The notes under the pieces were generated by a model that was given only the letters and a program-made list of their open reading frames with translations, was not told the DNA's origin and did not search any database. A DNA stretch of 64,000 nucleotides, from assembly GCF_015223055.1 (NCBI RefSeq), contig NZ_JADFBX010000001.1:1178001-1242000 (forward strand), given 5' to 3'. Source of the DNA: Pedobacter sp. MC2016-24 (GTDB lineage Bacteria > Bacteroidota > Bacteroidia > Sphingobacteriales > Sphingobacteriaceae). Below, one piece after another: positions 16,351-25,642 of this stretch (positions are counted from its first letter, which is position 1; each line of letters opens with the position of its first letter). The position numbers and the translations under genes are program-made.

Positions 16351-16548
16351 ATGAAAGATATTAAAGAAATAGACATTGCGGAACTTACTGCCGGTTTTTA
16401 CATACTTAACTTGGGGAGTGTGCTGGAAATAACAGAGGAAGATAGCAAATATGCTTTGGTGATTTCCAGGATGAATGAGAAACATGTATTTCGCTATCCG
16501 AAAGACGCAAAATTGTGGGTAATATCAAATGCACCGAATGGTAATTAA
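16351..16548 (+). CDS. Small hypothetical protein, 65 aa
   Basis: I chose the ATG at 16351 (MKDIKEIDIAELTAGFY) over an in-frame upstream codon because the extension is hydrophobic and reads like noncoding sequence. The product has alternating polar/hydrophobic beta-type sequence (FYILNLGSVLEITEEDSKYALVISRMNEKHVFRYPKD), no signal peptide and no cysteine. Function is unknown. It follows the LytTR regulator by 65 bp. Confidence 0.5.
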   Translation: MKDIKEIDIAELTAGFYILNLGSVLEITEEDSKYALVISRMNEKHVFRYPKDAKLWVISNAPNGN

Positions 16549-16651
16549 ATTATTTATATATTTGGGCGAGAGCGTTAATTTGGGGGTGAGGTGTTACAGC
16601 TTAGCCCCCTTCTTTGTTCCTACCAATCTTCAGTAGCACATCCACGCTCAA

Positions 16652-16921
16652 TTATAGCTGATCCATTTTTTCAACATACTGTTCAATCACCTTTACATTT
16701 TCCAGAGGTATTGATCCTATGCCTGGCAGCAGCAATTTTACAATGCCCGCCAGTTCTTTTATTTCTTTTGTCTTTTCCGTTAGCGCATGGTTATAGCCAA
16801 CTGCATATCCCTTCGCTGCAATATGGGCCTCTTTTGTATCGGTATATACATTTCCGTATTGGGTGGCCAGCTCAATAATTTTGTTCATTAAGGTTTCACT
16901 GGTATCTTTCTCTGTTGCCAT
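16652..16921 (-). CDS. Small hypothetical helical protein, 89 aa
   Basis: The 89-aa product is acidic at its N-terminus (ATEKDTSETLMNKIIELATQ) with a central AAKGYAVGYNHAL segment and a long helix (LTEKTKEIKELAGIVKLLL). No domain is recognised. The start codon at 16921 directly follows an AT-rich promoter-like region. It is convergent with the 16351 gene. Confidence 0.55.
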   Translation of the reverse strand: MATEKDTSETLMNKIIELATQYGNVYTDTKEAHIAAKGYAVGYNHALTEKTKEIKELAGIVKLLLPGIGSIPLENVKVIEQYVEKMDQL

Positions 16922-17194
16922 AAGTCTGTTCTTTTTAAAAGTACAAATATTATTATAATTAATATTGTTTGTTGTCCGTTTCGGTGTCTTAAAGCCGTAA
17001 AGATGGGGAATATAAAAAGCTGTTAATTACGGGAAACCGTAATCGTAAATCCTATTTGCATTAAAGCTATAGAATGTCGTATTATCCTGCCAATACCTGA
17101 TCCAATAGCATTATTGAGTTTACTAGCGGAATGTCTATCAACCCTTTCTGTATTTAAAAAATTAGTATAAATTTATTGTCTAACTCTTTCGACA

Positions 17195-17853
17195 ATGATA
17201 GAAAAATATAAATCTGACGTTCTGGCGTTCTACGAAAAAAAAAAGCTGCGGGTGAACTCTCCTCAAACCTGACACACCCTACAACCGCAAAGGTCCGTAA
17301 CGAATTTCGCTTACTGTTTAGTTCAGGCTGCAGTAACATGGACAGGCGTATGCTAAAGGAGTTTTTTGAGCTACCGTTTGACCAGGAAATTTCTGCTGTA
17401 GCAGTCAGGAAATGTGACCCGGATAAATTCAGGCCGCTTTGCAACTTTCTGAAAAAGGACATAATGACCAGGGAGAAAAATATTGAGCTTCTGGCATGGT
17501 TAATCGATTTTCGGCCCCGTCCTTATTCACAATACTGCCGCTTATCGAAGGGTAAAACAGACCCACTCTCTGAATTGTCAATAACCGAAACCGGAATAGT
17601 TGAAGGGGGCAATAATATGGAGCCCCTATACCGTTCTGCGAATAACTTACCTGAACAACACAACGATATAGGTCATAACACATCAGACCGGACGGAAGGC
17701 GTTTTGAGCCCTAAAGATATAGCGCATTATCAGGACGTAACAGTAAGAGATGGGGCTAAACGACAAGAAGTTACCCTGGAGTATCCGTCGGGCGTAAAAC
17801 TATCAGTAGACGCTTCTAACCTCTCATTGATTGCGGCTTTGGTAAGATTGTAA
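17195..17853 (+). pseudogene. Hypothetical gene interrupted by a frameshift at an A10 tract
   Basis: Reading from ATG 17195, the frame (MIEKYKSDVLAFYEKKK) stops after 25 codons. A single-base slip at the ten-A run (17235-17244) joins it to the frame that is open through 17338 to 17853, giving a plausible ~220-aa protein (…AAGELSSNLTHPTTAKVRNEF…). Shared segments include DKFRPLCNFLKKDI and NIELLAWLIDFRPRPYS. The C-terminus (VTLEYPSGVKLSVDASNLSLIAALVRL) resembles the tail of IS66-type accessory proteins. The run contains A AAA AAG in the correct phase for -1 frameshifting, so the gene may be decoded rather than dead. Confidence 0.55.
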
Positions 17854-17942
17854 GACGCTCTTCTAACTTTTAGGTAAACCAAAATTGTACGGTAACTGAA
17901 AATGAGCAGCTCTATTTATCCATTTTTAATATATTGCGATGT

Positions 17943-18932
17943 ATGAAATATTTTTTTGAACCCAGTGGGAAATTTGTACTTGAGATTCCGATAGAGTGGC
18001 AATATGCTAATCCGGGATCTGGATTTGACGAGCAATCACCTTTTTGCTTTCAGCCATATGATGCGCCGCAAAATGGGTCTTTCCAGATCAGCTGTTACTC
18101 AAAAGAGGAAGTGCCCATAAAAAAGAATGTTGCTATACAAACCTACAATACAAAAGATTTAAAGTTTATCAAAACAGGATTTGTAGAAGATGAATTTCGA
18201 ATACATCTTTGGTTTGCAATAGTGGAAGATCATACTTTCATCGTCAAGTATGTTTGTGATCTCGCTGCGGAAAATTCAGAATCTGAAGTCAATGACCTTT
18301 TAAAAGTAGAACAGGCATTAAGTACACTGGAGTTGCTCAGTGAAGACCGTCGTGAGATTGCTGTAGCGCATTTTAGGATAAGTAATTTCGTTGCTTCTTT
18401 AGCCGCGTCATTCGATCTTAGGAATAAGGCAATGGAAAATCTCTCACTCATCGAAATGATAGTAATCCTGGCCAATCAAATAGATGCCTATTTAAGAATG
18501 TCTCTTATGCTAAAGAAGCAGCTCGATGAAAAGTCCAATCGGCTGGATATTTCCTTACTATACCAGGGGGATACGGATAAGGCTGTAATGGAGCGGAGAA
18601 TATATGATCTCGCAAAAAATGAAGGTATCCTAAGCGAAGATCTATTCAATCAGCTTGAAAAGCTTTATAAAGATAGAAACAAGGTGGTACACCGTTATAT
18701 AATTACCGATTTTAGAACACGGGATTTAGTTGACATCGCTACTTCATACCTTGTATTATCAGAAACCATTTGCCAGATACTAAAAGAAGTGGAAGACATG
18801 CAGATTGAAAAGCAAATTGGATATTACGGCAATTTAGACAGAAATTATACAGATGTTGATAAACGGGTATTGCATGCCCAGGTAAATGATAAACATCTGA
18901 CCGCAGAGTTTCATCGAAAAATAAACGCTTAA
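17943..18932 (+). CDS. Protein with HEPN-like C-terminal domain and unknown N-terminal domain
   Basis: I chose the ATG at 17943; a TTG three codons upstream is also in frame. The product is 329 aa. Residues 1-130 form a beta-rich domain beginning FFEPSGKFVLEIPIEW, reminiscent of small PsbP/DUF3805-like domains. The C-terminal half is helical and carries DRNKVVHRY, an RX4H motif (R245, H250) as in HEPN domains, many of which are RNases or dimeric partners in toxin-antitoxin and defence systems. It is convergent with the LexA-like gene. Catalysis is not proven by one motif. Confidence 0.6.
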   Translation: MKYFFEPSGKFVLEIPIEWQYANPGSGFDEQSPFCFQPYDAPQNGSFQISCYSKEEVPIKKNVAIQTYNTKDLKFIKTGFVEDEFRIHLWFAIVEDHTFIVKYVCDLAAENSESEVNDLLKVEQALSTLELLSEDRREIAVAHFRISNFVASLAASFDLRNKAMENLSLIEMIVILANQIDAYLRMSLMLKKQLDEKSNRLDISLLYQGDTDKAVMERRIYDLAKNEGILSEDLFNQLEKLYKDRNKVVHRYIITDFRTRDLVDIATSYLVLSETICQILKEVEDMQIEKQIGYYGNLDRNYTDVDKRVLHAQVNDKHLTAEFHRKINA

Positions 18933-18946
18933 TCAATTTTCGGTTT

Positions 18947-19740
18947 TTACTTAACCAGCTTATTGCTTAGATCCAATATCATCGACTTTATCTCCTGCAG
19001 TTCAGTAATTGAATCGGGCAACTTATTGGATTGGTATTTATGGTAGGCCCAAATTTCCAATATATCATTTGTCGGCACTGAATAGGGTAGATACTTCTTG
19101 TTTAGAGATTCTAGCATCAGGGTATTGTCACTATTTACTGTTACAAGTTTAAATACAAAATCCTGGGTTCCATTTAATATGACAATACAAGGTGTTCCCG
19201 CCTTGATACTGGTCCAATCCTGAACATACTTCGCCAGGATATCGCTGCCTTCCGGAATGGGTAGCATAGAATCGCCAGTCGTTGGAAACATCCTGTATGT
19301 TCCATTTTTGGAAGATCGGGAAAACTATATTTGGGGAGTGTAGCAATAAACTCCGGATCACTATAGCCAGCCTTGTATCCTGCTTTTGCTTTCACCGGCA
19401 CATATTCCACATTTTCGACGTTTTGCTTATTGACTGTAATGGCCAGCACTCTGATATTTCCTCCGGCCATATAAACATCGTTGCCCGCCTCCAGTTCCCG
19501 AACCTTCAGCTCTCCTAATTTGCTTAAATCTATTTTCAGAAGGGCATCTACACTAATCTTGAAATATTCCGAGACATTTAAATAATCTTCAGGCTGCGGT
19601 GACTTCGTTTCTCCTAACTCAATGGCCGCCAATTTAGCACGCGTAATATTTAACTGCAATGCAAGCTCTTCCTGGCTTATTTTCTTCCTGTTTCGGAGGA
19701 ATTTTACATTGGCTGCAAAAAATATTTTTCGATTCTCCAT
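18947..19740 (-). pseudogene. XRE-S24 (LexA-like) repressor, frameshifted
   Basis: The N-terminal part (19740 to about 19310) encodes an XRE helix-turn-helix (VKFLRNRKKISQEELALQLNITRAKLAAIE) and a linker. The C-terminal part (about 19300 to 18947), in another frame, encodes an S24 autocleavage domain with the Ser motif FPTTGDSM and a Lys in VFKLVT. The frames join if one A is added to the A5 run at 19305-19309 (T5 on the + strand), restoring LPK-NGTYRMFPTTGDSM. An intact version would be ~264 aa and would repress the divergent polymerase genes until DNA damage. Confidence 0.75.
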
Positions 19741-19813
19741 TTCAGAATGTTATTATTGATAACACGATATTGTTACTAATAGTGACAAAAGTAGTAAAAT
19801 AAATCGGGGAATT

Positions 19814-20953
19814 ATGGATAGGCATATTGTGCATTGTGATTTGGACACCTTTTTTGTGTCCGTGGAGCGCCTGTTAAATACAGATTTGATAGGTAAACCG
19901 GTATTGGTAGGCGGCAGTTCTGACCGCGGCGTTGTTGCCGCCTGCAGCTATGAAGCCCGAAAATTTGGTATCCATAGTGCAATGCCGATGCGGATGGCAC
20001 GGCAACTATGCCCGGAGGCAATATTGGTGCGGGGTGATCATGATGAATACTCCCGGTATTCCCGTATGGTCACAGAGATCATTTCCGAGACTGCACCGGT
20101 TGTCGAGAAAGCCAGCATTGATGAACACTACCGGGACATTACAGGTATGGACAAGTACTTCGGCTGCTGGAAATGGACGCAGGAATTAAGGCAACGCATC
20201 ATCCGCGAAACCAACCTTCCTATTTCTTTTGGATTATCTGTCAACAAAACGGTATCAAAAATAGCAACGGGAACAGCAAAGCCATGTGGCGAGCGCCAGG
20301 TGAACACTGGTTTTGAAAAGTCCTTTTTGGCCCCTTTGTCTATAAAAAAGATTCCGATGGTAGGTGCTAAAACCTTCATGCAGCTCCGTAATATGGGCAT
20401 TTCACAGATTATCACCTTACAGCAAATGCAGCCCTCGGTTATGGAAAAGGTCTTAGGAGCCAATGGTGTGATGATCTGGAAGAAAGCTAATGGTCTTGAT
20501 GATTCTCCCGTAATTCCTTTTTCTGAAAAGAAAAGCATCAGCAAAGAACACACTTTTGAAAATGACACAATTGATATGGGTTCATTACGCAAGCACATCA
20601 TTACGATGGTGGATAGCCTGGCTTTTGAATTGCGCAACAGCGGCAAACTGACCGCTTGTCTGACCATTAAGATCCGCTATTCCAATTTTGAAACTTTTAC
20701 TAAACAAGTACGTATTCCATTTACCAGTTCAGATCGCCTGTTATCTGAAAAAGCATTGGAACTATTTAAGGGATTATACAGCAGGCGCATGCTGATCCGG
20801 TTGATTGGCGTAAAGTTTAGTGAGCTGGTTGCGGGTAATTACCAGATTGATTTATTCAACGACGCAGTAACAGATGTCAACCTTTCGGCGGCAATGGATA
20901 AGATAAGGGAACGGTACGGTATTGATTCCGTTAAGAGAGCCATTAGTTTATAA
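19814..20953 (+). CDS. Y-family DNA polymerase (DinB/ImuB-like)
   Basis: A 379-aa translesion polymerase. The palm motifs are present: HCDLDTFFVSVE (D9) near the N-terminus and SIDEHYRDITG (D103, E104), then a helix-hairpin-helix region (KKIPMVGAKTFMQLRNMG) and a C-terminal little-finger domain. The gene is 74 bp from the divergent repressor and 19 bp before a DnaE-type polymerase. These three make an SOS-like mutasome cassette. The catalytic residues are kept, so it is probably an active polymerase, unlike the inactive ImuB of other bacteria. Confidence 0.88.
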   Translation: MDRHIVHCDLDTFFVSVERLLNTDLIGKPVLVGGSSDRGVVAACSYEARKFGIHSAMPMRMARQLCPEAILVRGDHDEYSRYSRMVTEIISETAPVVEKASIDEHYRDITGMDKYFGCWKWTQELRQRIIRETNLPISFGLSVNKTVSKIATGTAKPCGERQVNTGFEKSFLAPLSIKKIPMVGAKTFMQLRNMGISQIITLQQMQPSVMEKVLGANGVMIWKKANGLDDSPVIPFSEKKSISKEHTFENDTIDMGSLRKHIITMVDSLAFELRNSGKLTACLTIKIRYSNFETFTKQVRIPFTSSDRLLSEKALELFKGLYSRRMLIRLIGVKFSELVAGNYQIDLFNDAVTDVNLSAAMDKIRERYGIDSVKRAISL

Positions 20954-20972
20954 ATGACAAGGGGGATTTGAG

Positions 20973-23915
20973 ATGCTGTTCAATATTCATAGCTACTATA
21001 GCCTGCGTTACGGTATTTTAAGCCTGGATCAATTGGTAACCGGTTTGCAAACCCGTGGTTATGATACTGCGGTGCTTACCGATATCAATAACAGCACCGG
21101 CTCATTGGCTTTTATTAAAGCCTGCCAGGCTAAAGGTATTAAGGGGCTTGCGGGTATTGAGTTCCGTAATGGTGATGAATTGCTGTATATCGGGATCGCC
21201 AAAAATGAAAATGGGTTCCGGGAAATGAATGAGCTGTTGACTGAGTGCAATCGGACAAAAACAAACCTACCTCCTGCTGCACCTGTTTTTAATCATGTAT
21301 TCGTAATCTATCCTTTTGATACGAATGAAAACCGAAAACTACAAGATAATGAGTTTATCGGCATCAGGCAGCAACATTTAAACAAAGTTCGCTTTGCATC
21401 GCCAGTACAGATGTCCAGATATGTATTGTGGCAGCCAGTAACCTTTATTTCTGCTGATCAATATAAGCTGCACAACCAATTACGAGCTATTGATCATAAT
21501 ATCCTGATCTCTCAGTTGGAGCCGACACAAGTAGCCAATAAATCAGAGGTTTTCCCTTCAAAAGCCTTGCTGCTGGATCGTTTCAAAGATTTTCCTGGTA
21601 TCATTGCTAACACAGAGAAATTGTTAGCAGATTGCCGTTTTGATTTTGATTTCAGCGAACACCGCAATAAGAAAACATTTACCGGCAACCGGATCGATGA
21701 TAAAGAGCTGTTGCATAAATATGCGATGGATGGGTATTTACGCAGGTATGGAAGTGGCGACCGTATTGCCAGGGAACGAATAGAGAAAGAATTAAAGATC
21801 ATTGATGATCTGAAATTCTCTTCCTATTTCCTGATTACCGATGATATCTGCCGTTACGCCAGGTCCCGCAATTTTCATTATGTAGGCCGGGGAAGCGGTG
21901 CCAATAGTATTGTGGCCTATTGCCTGGGTATAACTGATGTCTGCCCTATAGAGCTGGACTTATATTTTGAACGTTTCCTAAATCCCAAGCGTCAGTCACC
22001 GCCTGACTTTGATATAGATTTCTCCTGGAAAGAAAGAGATGAAATGTACGATTATATCTTTCATCGGTATCAATCCGGGCATACCGCCCTGATGGGTGCC
22101 ATGAGTACTTTTCGGGATCGCTCCATCATACGGGAATTGGGTAAGGTGCATGGTTTGCCCAAAGGAGACATTGATCGCCTAATTATGGAACCAGGCAGCA
22201 TATTGAATAAAAATGAGGTGGTCAATACGATCTTATCCCTTTACAGTCAAATGGAGGATTTTCCGAACCAACGGACAATCCATGCCTCCGGTGTGATTAT
22301 ATCGGAATTGCCAATCACCTGTTATTGTGCCTTAGACTATCCTCCAAAAGGCTTACCAACGATGCAGTTTGATATGCACGTTGCAGAAGACCTCGGCTTT
22401 GAGAAGTTTGATATCTTATCACAGCGTGGAATCGGGCATATTAAAGACTGCGTTGAGATCGTAAAAGAGAACACAGGTCAGATCATTGATGTGCATCAGC
22501 CCCGGAAGTTTTTTAAAGATCCTAAGATTGCAGATCAGCTTCGTTCGGCAAATACCATTGGCTGCTTTTATGTGGAAAGCCCGGCTATGCGGCAGTTGAT
22601 TGCCAAACTGAATTGTGATGATTACCTGACCTTAGTTGCAGCCAGTTCCATTATCCGGCCCGGAGTAGCCAGCAGTGGTATGATGAAAGCCTATATTGAA
22701 CGGCATCATAACCCTGAAAAGGTAGCATATCTGCATCCTGTATTTAAGGAACAGTTGGAAGAGACCTATGGTGTGATGGTGTACCAGGAGGACGTGATGA
22801 AGGTCGGCCATCATTTCGGCGGCTTGGACCTGGCTGATGCAGATGTGCTGCGCCGCATGATGAGCGGAAAGAGCCGCAGCAAAAAGCACTTAGATGAAAT
22901 CGAAGACAAGTTCTTCCGTCATTGTAATACTATGGGTTATCCCGAGAACATCAGCCGGGAAGTGTGGCGGCAGATGGAATCCTTTGCCGGGTATTCTTTC
23001 AATAAAGCGCATAGCGCCAGTTTTGCAGTAGAAAGTTATCAGAGTCTTTACCTGAAAACATACTTCCCGTTGGAATTTATGGTATCAGTGCTTAATAACT
23101 ATGGCGGCTTCTATTCCCGAAAGGTCTATGTCAATGAAGCGAAGAAAGCCGGTGCTACGGTAAACCTGCCCTGCTTGAATAATAGCCGATACACAGCCTG
23201 CATCAAAGGAAGTGTGATCTATATGGGCTTTGATTGCCTACAGAACCTGGAACACCAGTATGCCACTGCTATTCCAGAGGAAAGGATACGCAATGGAGAA
23301 TTTAAAAGTATGGAGAACTTTGTATTGCGGACCGGCATTACCCTGGAGCAGTTGGTGATACTGATCCGCAGCGGTGCAATGGCTTTTACTGGTATTGGCA
23401 AAAAAGAATTGCTTTGGGAAGCACATTTATTGCTAAGCACCTCAAATAAGCGGAGAACTGAAGTTGGTTTATTCCTGGAAGAAGGTAGCGTGAAGCCTAT
23501 CTTACCAGTATTGGAGAGTTCTTACATTGAGGACATTTACGACGAGCTGGAGCTGATAGGCTTCCCTATCTCAGCAACATTGTTTGACCTGGTTAAATCA
23601 GATTACCGGGGTGATGTATTTGCTGCTGATCTACGGGCATATGAAGGTAAAATAGTGCGCATGGTAGGCGACTTTGTATGCGACAAGCATGTACGTACTA
23701 AAAACGGTCAAAACATGAAATTTGGCACCTTTTACGATGTAAACGGCGACTTCTTTGATACGGTACACTTCCCTCCGTCCTTAAAATCATTCCCTTTGCG
23801 TGGTAGCGGCGTATATCTAGTCATGGGTAAAGTAGTGCTGGACTTTGGATACCCTGCAGTTGAGGTTCATAAAATTGCAAAACTGCCAGTACATTTTGAT
23901 CCAAGGAGTGAATAA
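20973..23915 (+). CDS. DnaE-type DNA polymerase III alpha subunit (error-prone type)
   Basis: A 980-aa C-family polymerase, shorter than replicative DnaE (about 1150-1200 aa). The N-terminal PHP domain is degenerate: HSYYSLRYG stands for HSxFSLxDG and LTDINN for LTDHGN, so PHP metal binding is doubtful. The palm motif PPDFDIDF (D345/D347/D349) and the YVGRGSGANS segment (about 303-312) are intact, followed by HhH and OB regions (IVRMVGDFVCDKHVRTKNG). It probably works with the Y-family polymerase just upstream in translesion synthesis, like DnaE2 in ImuB/DnaE2 systems. Confidence 0.9.
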   Translation: MLFNIHSYYSLRYGILSLDQLVTGLQTRGYDTAVLTDINNSTGSLAFIKACQAKGIKGLAGIEFRNGDELLYIGIAKNENGFREMNELLTECNRTKTNLPPAAPVFNHVFVIYPFDTNENRKLQDNEFIGIRQQHLNKVRFASPVQMSRYVLWQPVTFISADQYKLHNQLRAIDHNILISQLEPTQVANKSEVFPSKALLLDRFKDFPGIIANTEKLLADCRFDFDFSEHRNKKTFTGNRIDDKELLHKYAMDGYLRRYGSGDRIARERIEKELKIIDDLKFSSYFLITDDICRYARSRNFHYVGRGSGANSIVAYCLGITDVCPIELDLYFERFLNPKRQSPPDFDIDFSWKERDEMYDYIFHRYQSGHTALMGAMSTFRDRSIIRELGKVHGLPKGDIDRLIMEPGSILNKNEVVNTILSLYSQMEDFPNQRTIHASGVIISELPITCYCALDYPPKGLPTMQFDMHVAEDLGFEKFDILSQRGIGHIKDCVEIVKENTGQIIDVHQPRKFFKDPKIADQLRSANTIGCFYVESPAMRQLIAKLNCDDYLTLVAASSIIRPGVASSGMMKAYIERHHNPEKVAYLHPVFKEQLEETYGVMVYQEDVMKVGHHFGGLDLADADVLRRMMSGKSRSKKHLDEIEDKFFRHCNTMGYPENISREVWRQMESFAGYSFNKAHSASFAVESYQSLYLKTYFPLEFMVSVLNNYGGFYSRKVYVNEAKKAGATVNLPCLNNSRYTACIKGSVIYMGFDCLQNLEHQYATAIPEERIRNGEFKSMENFVLRTGITLEQLVILIRSGAMAFTGIGKKELLWEAHLLLSTSNKRRTEVGLFLEEGSVKPILPVLESSYIEDIYDELELIGFPISATLFDLVKSDYRGDVFAADLRAYEGKIVRMVGDFVCDKHVRTKNGQNMKFGTFYDVNGDFFDTVHFPPSLKSFPLRGSGVYLVMGKVVLDFGYPAVEVHKIAKLPVHFDPRSE

Positions 23916-23989
23916 CAAAAAAACGTCCACCTGTACAAAACATTTCAAATAATTATAGAGTATTTTTAGAGCGTACTTATATATCGCTC

Positions 23990-25474
23990 ATGAATGCCTT
24001 AGCATTGGTAATTGGAAATAGTAATTATACCTTAGAAAAGCATAAACTGCCAAATGCAGCGAAAGATGCAATTGACGTCTCAAAAAAGCTTACCGATCTT
24101 GGCTTTACCGTTGATAGGCATATAGATTGTACCGGACAAGACTTTGAAAAAGCGGTACAATTATTTTCAGCAAAGCTTAAAAACTTTGCAGTTGGTCTTT
24201 TCTATTTTGCTGGTCATGGATTACAAGTTAAGGGGCAGAATTATTTAACTGCTATCAATACACGGTTTGAAGATGAATTGTCAGCCCAATATTCTAGTTA
24301 TAACCTTGCTATGATTCTCGATTATATGGATAGGTCAAAGTCATCGGAAAATTCAATAAACATTGTTGTTCTGGATGCCTGTAGAGATAATCCCTGGAAT
24401 ATTGCTGTGCGTAGCCTTAATCAGCAAGGTTTAGCCCCAGTATTTGCCCCTAAAGGAACCATAATTGCCTATTCAACATCTCCTGGACAAACGGCTAAAG
24501 ATGGAATTGAGGGCACCAATAGCGTTTACGCCGAAGCGTTTCTAAATCACATTGATGATACGGATATTCCAATTGAAGAATTCTTTAAAAGAGTTAGAAC
24601 ATCGGTTTATGACATGACTGACGGAAAGCAAACTAGTTGGGAGCATACCTCATTAATTGGCAATTTCAACTTCAATGGAAAAGACTTAAATCATAGTGTT
24701 AACCTTCCATATAGCCATTATGGGATTGCTGACAAATATTTTGTTTCCAATGGAAATGATCTTCAGGAAATAATTTTACAAATGAGAATATATAATTGGG
24801 ATTCTCAAAACTCAGCATTGAGGAAATTTAAAAACTTAAGTGATATAGGCAATAAAAATACGAGTGATCTTTTTTTAATGGGAAGAAATATTTTACAGGC
24901 AGCTCATGGTGGAGAATGGAGTGCGATGAAGTTTATGGCGAATCCTTCTTATTGGCTTCCGAGCATGGCAACTGATGATGAAAATCATGTACTAAATGGT
25001 ATTTTATTTGAAATGTATTTTAATAATCAGGGCAGATTTAGGCAAACAAATTTTAAAAATAATTTCCTTGACGAAATCTATTTACTGGAAGATGATATTG
25101 AATACGCATCAGCATTCAATATGATTGGTCAACATCTCAAACCATTTAAAAACTACATTTTTTATAAACCTGGATCTCCTACTGTTCCAATTGAGATAAA
25201 ATTTGAAAATTATGAATACTTAACCTTTCAGAAAAAGCTGGTAACTCGACTTAGATTAGCCTCAGTAAAACATCAAGGATTTGAACTTCTAGATAAGGTT
25301 AGAATGAATGAAGATTTAGAATTCAATTTTGATAAAGTTTCTTTTACAGATTTGAAAAAAATGCTTAGCAAATTGCTAATGGTTCCATTGAAAAAATTAA
25401 GGTTTAGTACGGATAGACATCCCGTAGATAACGAACCTATTGTAATACCTTATAAAATTGCCTTAATAAGCTAA
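23990..25474 (+). CDS. Caspase-like (peptidase C14) protein with unknown C-terminal domain
   Basis: The N-terminal ~235 residues form a caspase/metacaspase p20 domain: ALVIGNSNYT start, FYFAGHG with catalytic His76, and VVLDACRDNPW with Cys131. Residues 236-494 are helical/mixed and match no family I know. There is no signal peptide or membrane segment, so it should act in the cytoplasm. Caspase-like proteases are effectors in several bacterial defence systems, and the neighbours (HEPN-like protein, SMEK/STAND NTPase) suit that role. Composition is visibly more AT-rich than in the polymerase genes before it, suggesting separate acquisition. Confidence 0.8.
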   Translation: MNALALVIGNSNYTLEKHKLPNAAKDAIDVSKKLTDLGFTVDRHIDCTGQDFEKAVQLFSAKLKNFAVGLFYFAGHGLQVKGQNYLTAINTRFEDELSAQYSSYNLAMILDYMDRSKSSENSINIVVLDACRDNPWNIAVRSLNQQGLAPVFAPKGTIIAYSTSPGQTAKDGIEGTNSVYAEAFLNHIDDTDIPIEEFFKRVRTSVYDMTDGKQTSWEHTSLIGNFNFNGKDLNHSVNLPYSHYGIADKYFVSNGNDLQEIILQMRIYNWDSQNSALRKFKNLSDIGNKNTSDLFLMGRNILQAAHGGEWSAMKFMANPSYWLPSMATDDENHVLNGILFEMYFNNQGRFRQTNFKNNFLDEIYLLEDDIEYASAFNMIGQHLKPFKNYIFYKPGSPTVPIEIKFENYEYLTFQKKLVTRLRLASVKHQGFELLDKVRMNEDLEFNFDKVSFTDLKKMLSKLLMVPLKKLRFSTDRHPVDNEPIVIPYKIALIS

Positions 25475-25642
25475 ATCCATATCAATTGTCATTTCTTGAT
25501 CAGAGTATGTTTTATAAACGTTGATCTCAAATGTATCTGTTAGTATATTAAGAGATTAGTCTTCCAATTCATCATTGAACAATTTAACTTACATATATTT
25601 GATTGATCTCCTTTCAGAGGTGATGGATTTAAATAATTTTAT

